A stretch of 38,916 nucleotides of DNA from Pedobacter sp. UBA4863 (GTDB taxonomy: Bacteria; Bacteroidota; Bacteroidia; Sphingobacteriales; Sphingobacteriaceae), in contig NZ_DHDZ01000002.1 of NCBI RefSeq assembly GCF_002399615.1, positions 24,058 through 62,973 on the forward strand, in the 5' to 3' direction. Numbering within the stretch: position 1 is the stretch's first letter; every line of letters starts with the position of its first letter. The translations under genes and the position numbers were made by a program. Below, in pieces: positions 33,676 through 38,916 of the stretch. Under the pieces are notes generated by a model that was not told the DNA's origin, ran no database searches, and worked only from the letters and a program-made list of their open reading frames with translations.

Positions 33676-33777
33676 ACACTTTTTAAGTAGTGTAAAATTA
33701 CTTACTTCTACCACTTTTTACCACTTTTTACCACAAAAAAGTTTTCAACACACATTTTCTACACTTTAACCCACTTT
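33676..33777 (-). promoter_or_regulatory. Probable MraZ operator: phased AAAGTGG boxes
   Basis: On the minus strand AAAGTGG or AAAGTGT boxes occur at 33676-33682, 33711-33717, 33721-33727, 33761-33767 and 33771-33777, with an imperfect TTTGTGG at 33731-33737. Five of the six start at positions that are exact multiples of 10 bp apart (711, 721, 731, 761, 771). Read together, 33705-33734 is GTGGTAAAAA twice followed by GTGGTAGAAG. The 10-bp spacing and the AAAGTG core resemble described MraZ binding sites, and the boxes sit 12 to 113 bp upstream of mraZ. Confidence 0.82.
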
Positions 33778-33817
33778 TAGATAGTATTAAGGCATTTTTT
33801 GTGGTGGTAAAAAAAGA

Positions 33818-33848
33818 AAGCGTCCCGACGCAATGCATCGGGACGCTT
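33818..33848 (-). terminator. Terminator of pgk
   Basis: AAGCGTCCCGA (33818-33828) pairs exactly with TCGGGACGCTT (33838-33848) around a 9-nt loop. On the minus strand it runs into CTTTCTTTTTTT. It separates the gap-pgk transcript from mraZ. Confidence 0.9.
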
Positions 33849-33926
33849 ATTTACAAGGAGTTAACCTTTATTAATTCAAGAATAAAAAGGCAAGATTAAA
33901 CTACATTTACCTTACCAATACGGTTT

Positions 33927-35117
33927 TTACTTTTGGATAGCCGCTACACCTGGTAGTTCTTTACCTTCCATATATTCTAATAAAGCACCGCCGCCAGTTG
34001 ACACGTAGCTCACTTCATCTTCTAAACCGAATTTGGCAATGGCCGCAGCCGAATCGCCGCCACCAATTAAAGAGAAAGCACCGTTTTTAGTGGCTTCTAC
34101 CACGGCTTCTGCCACGGCTTTAGTTCCTTGTTGAAAGTTTTCCATCTCGAAAACACCCATAGGACCATTCCAAAGCAAAGTTTTCGAATTTTTAATGACA
34201 GCACTAAACAACTCTATTGTTTTAGTGCCAATATCCAGGCCCATCCAATCTGCCGGAATGTGCCCGCTAGCTACTTGGTCTTTGCTGGCCTCGTTATCGA
34301 ATTTATCAGCAATTACGGTATCTACTGGCAATATTAGGTTTACGCCTTTTGCCTTCGCTTTTTCTAATAGCTCTAAACACAACGGCATCCTGTCTGCTTC
34401 TAACAAAGAGGTTCCTATTTCGCCACCTTGTGCTTTTGCAAAGGTATAAGCCATACCACCGCCTATAATTAAGTTATCTACCTTTTCTAACAGGTTTTCG
34501 ATTAACAAAATCTTATCAGATACTTTAGCACCACCCATAATGGCAGTAAAAGGTCTTTCAGCGCCGTTAATTACCTTTTCCGCATTTTTAATTTCTTCGG
34601 CCATTAAATAACCGAAATATTTGTTTTCTGGAAAAAACTGAGCGATAATGGAAGTTGAAGCATGCGCTCTGTGAGCGGTACCGAAAGCGTCATTCACATA
34701 AACATTGCCCAATTTAGACAGCTTCTCCGCAAAGGCCACATCGCCCTTTTCTTCTTCTTTATAGAAACGTAGGTTTTCTAGCAACAAAACATCACCAGGA
34801 TATAGATTATCTGCTTTGTGAATAGCATCTTCACCTATGCAATCGTCGGCAAATTTTACCGTAAGACTAAGCATACGAGATAAGTCTGCTACAATATGTT
34901 TTAACGAATATTTATCGGTTGGACCATCTTTTGGGCGCCCTAAGTGCGACATTAAAATTACTGAACCACCATCTTTCAGGATTTTTTTGATGGTTGGCAA
35001 TGCTGCACGCATTCTTTTATCATCGGTAATGTTGAAATCGGCATCTAAAGGAACATTAAAATCTACTCTTACGATAGCTTTCTTTTCTTTAAAATCGAAT
35101 TGATCTACTGTCTTCAT
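33927..35117 (-). CDS. pgk: Phosphoglycerate kinase
   Basis: The 396-residue glycolytic enzyme interconverts 1,3-bisphosphoglycerate and 3-phosphoglycerate with ATP. It has the N-terminal VRVDFNVPLD (substrate-binding), SHLGRPK, the hinge region GGAKVSDKI, the ATP-binding domain, and C-terminal LIGGGDSAAAIAKFG. Length matches the family (E. coli 387). It lies 62 nt downstream of the acetyltransferase and, with gap, looks like a glycolytic operon. It ends in a good terminator before mraZ. Confidence 0.98.
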   Translation of the reverse strand: MKTVDQFDFKEKKAIVRVDFNVPLDADFNITDDKRMRAALPTIKKILKDGGSVILMSHLGRPKDGPTDKYSLKHIVADLSRMLSLTVKFADDCIGEDAIHKADNLYPGDVLLLENLRFYKEEEKGDVAFAEKLSKLGNVYVNDAFGTAHRAHASTSIIAQFFPENKYFGYLMAEEIKNAEKVINGAERPFTAIMGGAKVSDKILLIENLLEKVDNLIIGGGMAYTFAKAQGGEIGTSLLEADRMPLCLELLEKAKAKGVNLILPVDTVIADKFDNEASKDQVASGHIPADWMGLDIGTKTIELFSAVIKNSKTLLWNGPMGVFEMENFQQGTKAVAEAVVEATKNGAFSLIGGGDSAAAIAKFGLEDEVSYVSTGGGALLEYMEGKELPGVAAIQK

Positions 35118-35150
35118 TTTAATCTGTATTTCTTATTTTCAATTTGATGA

Positions 35151-35179
35151 AGCTATCCCGGTGTGAAATTGGGATAGTT
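35151..35179. repeat. Hairpin between the acetyltransferase and pgk genes
   Basis: AGCTATCCC (35151-35159) pairs with GGGATAGTT (35171-35179) with one wobble. No T-tract follows, so it is probably an mRNA stem-loop and not a terminator. Confidence 0.5.
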
Positions 35180-35614
35180 CTATATTAGGTTTAAAATCAT
35201 GTTATAATGTGGGCCAACACCTGGAATTTCAAATTCTTCGGAAACAATTTTAAAACCTTGTTTCTTATAAAAGTCTATTGCTGATGTGCGTGCATTGCAC
35301 CAAATATACTCAGCTTTTGCTTCTTTTATATAGTTTACCGCATATTTTATCAGCATAGCTCCGCAGCCCTTTCCAAAAAAAGTTGTATCTGTTGCCATAC
35401 CGCGAAGCTGGTAGCCCTGTCCGCCCCTACCTTCTATGTTTTGGGGGAAGAAAGTAGCCACCGTAGCAATTTCATTTTCATTAGGATAGCATGCTAAATG
35501 AAACACTCCTTGTATTTCATCCGTTGGAAAAACACATGCGTTTAAAGGTGCTCCATTTCGGAGCATTTTACTTCTTAATGGCAATACTACTTCTAACGGC
35601 ACAAATTTTATCAT
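35180..35614 (-). CDS. GNAT-family N-acetyltransferase
   Basis: The 144-residue protein has the GNAT fold: an acetyl-CoA-binding motif A region, YQLRGMATDTTFFGKGCGAM (about 79-98, with the R/Q-x-x-G-x-G/A pattern GKGCGA), and motif B (CNARTSAIDFYKKQGFKIVSEEFEIPG). It would transfer an acetyl group from acetyl-CoA to an amine; the substrate is unknown. It lies between gap and pgk on the same strand, with spacings of 67 and 62 nt, so it may be co-expressed with glycolysis genes. Confidence 0.92.
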   Translation of the reverse strand: MIKFVPLEVVLPLRSKMLRNGAPLNACVFPTDEIQGVFHLACYPNENEIATVATFFPQNIEGRGGQGYQLRGMATDTTFFGKGCGAMLIKYAVNYIKEAKAEYIWCNARTSAIDFYKKQGFKIVSEEFEIPGVGPHYNMILNLI

Positions 35615-35681
35615 TTTAATGGCTTTATTAGTTCATTGGTTCATTACCTATTATCGCTGACCTATCTTATATCGTCTTTAA

Positions 35682-36695
35682 TTATTGATTGTTTGAGGAT
35701 TGATTATTTGAAAACCGAATCTTCTCCACTACATCTGCCAATCTATTTGAATAACCTGATTCATTATCGTACCAGCCCACTACCTTCACCAAATCGCCTA
35801 CAACAGAGGTTAATTGCGCATCGAAAACACAAGAATAGGGATTATTGATGACATCAATAGATACAATTGGGTCTTCGGTATATTGTACAATTCCATGTAA
35901 CTTGTTACTAGCGGCAGCTTTAAATGCTTCATTAATTTCTGCTATGGTAGTTTTCTTTTTAAGGTTGCAAGTAAAATCTGTGAGCGAACCATTTAATACT
36001 GGCACCCTAATGCCTGCCCCGCCAAGCTTACCCTCTAAGTGCGGAAAAATATGGGTAATGGCTTTAGCCGCTCCGGTTGTGGTGGGGATAATAGATGAAG
36101 AGGCTGCCCTGGCTCTACGTAAATCATGGTGCGGCGAGTCGTGTAGGTTTTGGTCGCCAGTCATAGAGTGCACCGTGGTAATATAGCCATCTATTATGCC
36201 CCAATTATCGTCTAATATTTTCACCATTGGCGCCACGTTATTTGTAGTGCACGAAGCATTAGATAAAATTGGGGAAGAGAAATCTACCTGAGCATCGTTT
36301 ACGCCCATCACCACCATTGGAATTTCTTTATCTGGTGCCGGAGCAGAGATAAGTACTTGATGCGCACCGGCAGACAAGTGCTTTTCTGCACCTTCTTTAT
36401 TGGCAAACTTTCCTGTACACTCTACTACCAGTTGCACTCCTAACGCTTTCCAAGGCAGCTGATGGGGTTGTGCATTTGATAAAACTTCAATTCGTTTGCC
36501 ATCTATTACCAACGCTTGTCCGTCGGCAACAACCTCTCCTTTATAGCCTCCGTGAACCGAATCGTACTTAAATAGGTGTGCCAAAGTTGCGGGCGTGGTT
36601 AAATCATTAATGGCAACTATTTCAAAATTTCGCTGTAATGCTGTTCGTAAAAAAATTCTGCCGATACGGCCAAAGCCGTTAATAGCTATTTTCAT
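35682..36695 (-). CDS. gap: NAD-dependent glyceraldehyde-3-phosphate dehydrogenase
   Basis: The 337-residue glycolytic enzyme oxidises glyceraldehyde 3-phosphate. It starts MKIAINGFGRIGR, has Asp31-Leu32 in NDL (typical of NAD specificity), the catalytic Cys149 in SNASCTTNN, His176, and DLRRARAASSSIIPTTTGAAKA for the phosphate sites. The frame is open for 23 more codons upstream (from 36764), but I chose 36695 because the family N-terminus is MKIAINGFG and a TAGCTTTG promoter box lies inside the extension. It probably starts the gap, acetyltransferase, pgk operon. Confidence 0.97.
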   Translation of the reverse strand: MKIAINGFGRIGRIFLRTALQRNFEIVAINDLTTPATLAHLFKYDSVHGGYKGEVVADGQALVIDGKRIEVLSNAQPHQLPWKALGVQLVVECTGKFANKEGAEKHLSAGAHQVLISAPAPDKEIPMVVMGVNDAQVDFSSPILSNASCTTNNVAPMVKILDDNWGIIDGYITTVHSMTGDQNLHDSPHHDLRRARAASSSIIPTTTGAAKAITHIFPHLEGKLGGAGIRVPVLNGSLTDFTCNLKKKTTIAEINEAFKAAASNKLHGIVQYTEDPIVSIDVINNPYSCVFDAQLTSVVGDLVKVVGWYDNESGYSNRLADVVEKIRFSNNQSSNNQ

Positions 36696-36721
36696 TTTGC
36701 TAATTGTTTGAGGTGACAAGG

Positions 36722-36729
36722 CAAAGCTA
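36722..36729 (-). promoter_or_regulatory. -7 box of gap
   Basis: The minus strand reads TAGCTTTG, matching TAnnTTTG. Transcription near 36715 would give a 20-nt leader to the ATG at 36695, and the longer reading frame would not be transcribed. No TTG is found at the right distance upstream. Confidence 0.6.
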
Positions 36730-36829
36730 GCAATATCTAAAGAAACTAAGCCTAAATTAAGCAAGGGTTTTCCATGATCAAGGCATTTTATTTTAAGAAA
36801 AAGAACTGTTACTCCGTTTAAAAAGGAAT

Positions 36830-37957
36830 TTAAGAAACTTTTAAAGTGTCTTTCAAAAACACATCTTTAATGGAATATGATTTTGTTTGTTTTTTCCCCT
36901 TGATGTAAGTAAGTACGGTATTAAAAACCATACAAATACCAATCTGAAGAAATATCAACACAAAATTACCGAGATGGCTTAACCATATGGTAAGTGCAAT
37001 GATGCTGGCATTAAAAACAATTGCTACCAAAATAATCTGCTTTGCATTTAAGCCCAAACGCAACAAGCGATGGTGGATATGGTTCCTATCTCCATGAAAA
37101 GGGGATTTTCTGTTAATTACCCTAATAAAGAAAATACGCAATGAATCGAATATTGGAACAATGAGTACCGCTACCGCAATAGCCGGAGCAGAACTAAAAG
37201 TTGGCCCACCTGGGAGGCCTACTTTATTAATTTCGATGAATTTAATGGCCAACACAGCAGAAACCAAACCTATAATTAAGGAGCCTGTGTCGCCCATAAA
37301 TATCTTTGCAGGCGGATAATTGAACACTAAAAAGCCAAGTATTGCCCCTAGCAGAGCAAACGAAATAAAGGCATAGGCAACATCGTTACCTAAGGCAAAC
37401 ATTACTCCAAAACATAAGCTTACCAAAGCTCCTACCGACCCTGCCAAACCATCTACGCCATCAATCAAATTAAATGCGTTATTAATAAAAATTATTAGTG
37501 CTATAGAAAAAACCGCACCTGCTACGGGAGGTACATCCCAAATATTAAATACACCGTATAGACTGGACAACTTAAAATCGCCAAGGCCTACCAAAATTAG
37601 TGCAACCAATATTTGCAAAGCAAGTTTTGTACTGGGGCTTACTCCATAAATATCGTCTTTTAAGCCTAAGGCAAACAATAAAATACTGGATGCTATTAAA
37701 AAGTTTGCTTCTTGATAATATATTGTATTTGCAAAGAGTAATACGGTAATGGTAAAACCACAGAAAAGCCCTATGCCGCCGAGCCTAGAGATATGGTCTT
37801 GATGCGTTTTGCGGTGCAAATCTGATGAATCGAATAAATTATGCTTATTTGCCACATGGATAATAGAGGGTATAGCAAACCTTACTAGCACAAAAGCTAG
37901 GCAAACAATAGCAATATAGAACACCAAGGGGTATTCGACAAATAGTTGTTCAGGCAT
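36830..37957 (-). CDS. Undecaprenyl-phosphate GlcNAc-1-phosphate transferase (WecA/TagO-like)
   Basis: The 375-residue membrane protein, with about eleven helices, belongs to glycosyltransferase family 4 together with MraY. Motifs include LGLKDDI (about 97-103; catalytic Asp pair DD), NAFNLIDGVDGLAGSVG, FMGDTGSLIIG and the cytoplasmic HGDRNHIHHRLLRLG of the WecA/TagO/Rfe branch. It would load GlcNAc-1-phosphate or a related sugar onto undecaprenyl phosphate, the first step of a surface polysaccharide or O-antigen-like polymer. No other polysaccharide gene is in the window. It has its own -7 box and a gene-poor upstream region; the next gene downstream, gap, is unrelated. Confidence 0.93.
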   Translation of the reverse strand: MPEQLFVEYPLVFYIAIVCLAFVLVRFAIPSIIHVANKHNLFDSSDLHRKTHQDHISRLGGIGLFCGFTITVLLFANTIYYQEANFLIASSILLFALGLKDDIYGVSPSTKLALQILVALILVGLGDFKLSSLYGVFNIWDVPPVAGAVFSIALIIFINNAFNLIDGVDGLAGSVGALVSLCFGVMFALGNDVAYAFISFALLGAILGFLVFNYPPAKIFMGDTGSLIIGLVSAVLAIKFIEINKVGLPGGPTFSSAPAIAVAVLIVPIFDSLRIFFIRVINRKSPFHGDRNHIHHRLLRLGLNAKQIILVAIVFNASIIALTIWLSHLGNFVLIFLQIGICMVFNTVLTYIKGKKQTKSYSIKDVFLKDTLKVS

Positions 37958-37981
37958 GCCTTTTTATCAATGTTTGGTATT

Positions 37982-37989
37982 CAAAAGTA
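37982..37989 (-). promoter_or_regulatory. -7 box of the WecA-like gene
   Basis: The minus strand reads TACTTTTG, matching TAnnTTTG, about 25 nt upstream of the start codon at 37957. A TTG occurs 12 nt further up (closer than the usual 19-20), so the match is partial. Confidence 0.55.
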
Positions 37990-38162
37990 TTAATTATTAT
38001 CCAACTTAGTTGCACTTTTCAAAAAAAGGAACTATTGTGGAGGTTTCAAATACCTATTTATGGGTATAATAATACTAAGCGTTGGGGTGCTTTTTGGTCG
38101 ATTTTCAGTACCCCTCTGCCTATTTGGACCAACATTGCAAGGCTAAACTTGTATTCCAAAAC

Positions 38163-38270
38163 TCACTTTGCTTTATAAATAAACAACCCCGAGGTATTTT
38201 CCGAATAAACGCCTGCAAGTTTCGAACTAGCCGATAAACCGTAAGATTTGGCCGAAATCTTGTTTCTCAT
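38163..38270 (-). CDS. Possible 35-residue ORF or gene remnant
   Basis: A short minus-strand frame reads MRNKISAKSYGLSASSKLAG, then VYSENTSGLFIYKAK and a stop. It has no recognised family or good promoter. The phrase GVYSENTSGLFIYKA has the feel of a real protein end, so this may be the tail of a decayed gene. Chance cannot be excluded. Confidence 0.25.
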   Translation of the reverse strand: MRNKISAKSYGLSASSKLAGVYSENTSGLFIYKAK

Positions 38271-38335
38271 GGTAAAAACATTTACATTTGCTTTACATAA
38301 CTAGCTGAATATCAAATATAATTATTCTTATTTGA

Positions 38336-38398
38336 AACTCCCTACAACTCTGTTAAACTCCCTTCAAGTCTGTTCAAGTCCGCTCAAGTCTGTTCAAC
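38336..38398. repeat. 10-bp tandem repeat, about six copies
   Basis: Successive units begin AACTC or AAGTC and alternate a CCCT/CCGCT with a TGTT core: AACTCCCTAC, AACTCTGTTA, AACTCCCTTC, AAGTCTGTTC, AAGTCCGCTC, AAGTCTGTTC. The period is exactly 10 bp, one helical turn. It lies in non-coding DNA. Confidence 0.85.
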
Positions 38399-38466
38399 TA
38401 GTGGATAGCCAGTGTGTAGCTATCGTGCAACTACTGTAAATCATGTGGCTTAACATCTAGCTAACA

Positions 38467-38511
38467 CACCCTGAAATGAATTTGCTTCGCAGCTATTTCA
38501 AGATCAGGGTG
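38467..38511. repeat. Palindromic repeat of the CACCCTGAAAT type
   Basis: CACCCTGA (38467-38474) pairs with TCAGGGTG (38504-38511), and TGAAAT/ATTTCA extend the arms. The composition (CCTGAAAT, TTTCAAGATCAGGG) is of the same kind as the 13707-13766 element and is typical of short intergenic repeats in Bacteroidota. Confidence 0.55.
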
Positions 38512-38697
38512 AGGCTAAATTTGCACTCCGTCTCCCGAGGTTAATTCTGGACCAGTTTTAGCATACTTAATGATCTCAGGTTGATATATAAAATTTTATA
38601 TTTTTAAACCCGTAGTGCATTATCAGCATTAATATAAACAACTGATGTTGATCTTTTTATGTTATTAATTAAAATCCTCCCCCTGCCCCTCCGAGAG

Positions 38698-38862
38698 CTA
38701 TCGTGTGGACACAAATATTGAGAAATGTTATTTTCCTCCCCCTGCCCCCTCCGAGAGGGGGATATGCAAAATGCTTAAGCATCATGTGCCTCCCTTTGGA
38801 GAGTTTATTCCGATTTTCGGAAGGGATTTAAGGGTGAGGAGTGAGATGTGTCCACACGATAG
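38698..38862. mobile_element. MITE-like element, 165 bp, with 16-bp terminal inverted repeats
   Basis: CTATCGTGTGGACACA (38698-38713) and its exact reverse complement TGTGTCCACACGATAG (38847-38862) border a 165-bp segment with no coding capacity. A 9-bp direct repeat, CTCCGAGAG, flanks it on both sides (38689-38697 and 38863-38871), as expected of a target duplication. Removing the element and one copy of the 9-mer restores a continuous repeat sequence. No transposase is seen, so movement would need one encoded elsewhere. The inside carries a second copy of the same host repeat, which is unusual. A partial match to the end (AGCTATCGTG) occurs at 38418-38427. Confidence 0.8.
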
Positions 38863-38916
38863 CTCCGAGAGGGGATATTCAAATCGCATAATTAAACACC
38901 ATGTGTACCCCTTTGG

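Larger units (their letters stand above)
37958..38916. other. Gene-poor, repeat-rich right end
   Basis: About 960 bp hold no confident gene. The left half (to about 38280) has only a short minus-strand frame. The right half carries a 10-bp tandem array, a palindromic repeat, and nested copies of a pyrimidine-rich repeat interrupted by a MITE-like element. The nested repeat begins CCTCCCCCTGCCC; its outer copy restarts at 38863 and is cut by the window end. Confidence 0.8.

Noticed and set aside
36696..36764. N-terminal extension of gap
   Set aside because: A -7 box lies inside it and the family starts at MKIAINGFG, so the longer frame is not used.
38001..38160. GGGGTGC phrase near 38074 resembling the TPP aptamer
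   Set aside because: The other conserved THI-box blocks are absent.
1..38916. CRISPR arrays, tRNA or rRNA genes
   Set aside because: No regularly spaced direct repeats with unique spacers and no tRNA or rRNA signature were seen by eye; the only regular array (38336-38398) has no spacers.

Overview
The window is about 39 kb of AT-rich chromosome from a Bacteroidota bacterium, most likely family Sphingobacteriaceae (Pedobacter-like). The grounds are: promoter boxes of the Bacteroidota type (TTG about 20 nt upstream of TAnnTTTG); almost no Shine-Dalgarno sequences; a Reg_prop/Y_Y_Y sensor kinase; WG-repeat and small lipoproteins; an Hc1-type histone-H1-like protein; PnuT behind a TPP riboswitch; and a division/cell-wall cluster lacking murF and ddl, with a lineage-typical FtsL and MraY. 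The genus is inferred from general familiarity, not from a search.

Layout. 1-2.1 kb: a flavin-dependent acyl-CoA-dehydrogenase-like enzyme downstream of a thiamine transporter (pnuT) behind a TPP riboswitch. 2.1-5.2 kb: a large periplasmic-sensor histidine kinase read divergently. 5.3-7.5 kb: three exported proteins of unknown role on the minus strand. 7.6-11.2 kb: a NarL/LuxR response regulator 6 nt behind parC. 11.2-11.7 kb: a gene-free stretch with palindromes. 11.7-15.3 kb, plus strand: ligA, dapA and a small lipoprotein. 15.3-17.0 kb: the Hc1-like gene and an alpha-oxoamine synthase. 17.3-33.7 kb: a complete minus-strand dcw cluster (mraZ, rsmH, ftsL, ftsI, murE, mraY, murD, ftsW, murG, murC, ftsQ, ftsA, ftsZ in transcription order). 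33.9-36.7 kb: gap, an acetyltransferase and pgk, probably one operon. 36.8-38.0 kb: a WecA/TagO-like sugar-phosphate transferase. 38.0-38.9 kb: gene-poor, repeat-rich sequence.

How it works together. Most of the window makes the cell envelope and divides the cell. dapA feeds meso-diaminopimelate to MurE, which carries the DNPR motif for that substrate. MurC, MurD and MurE build the stem peptide, MraY and MurG make lipid I and lipid II, FtsW and FtsI polymerise and cross-link, and FtsL, FtsQ, FtsA and FtsZ form the divisome. MraZ opens the cluster and probably controls it through boxes just upstream of its own gene. The WecA-like enzyme would start another undecaprenyl-linked polymer.

No wholly new system is visible; most of this is core genome. 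The best leads are a 10-bp-phased array of MraZ-type boxes upstream of mraZ, a 165-bp MITE-like element with perfect 16-bp terminal inverted repeats and a 9-bp target duplication at the right edge, a 10-bp tandem repeat nearby, the response regulator coupled to parC, and a TPP riboswitch with a long P3 insertion.
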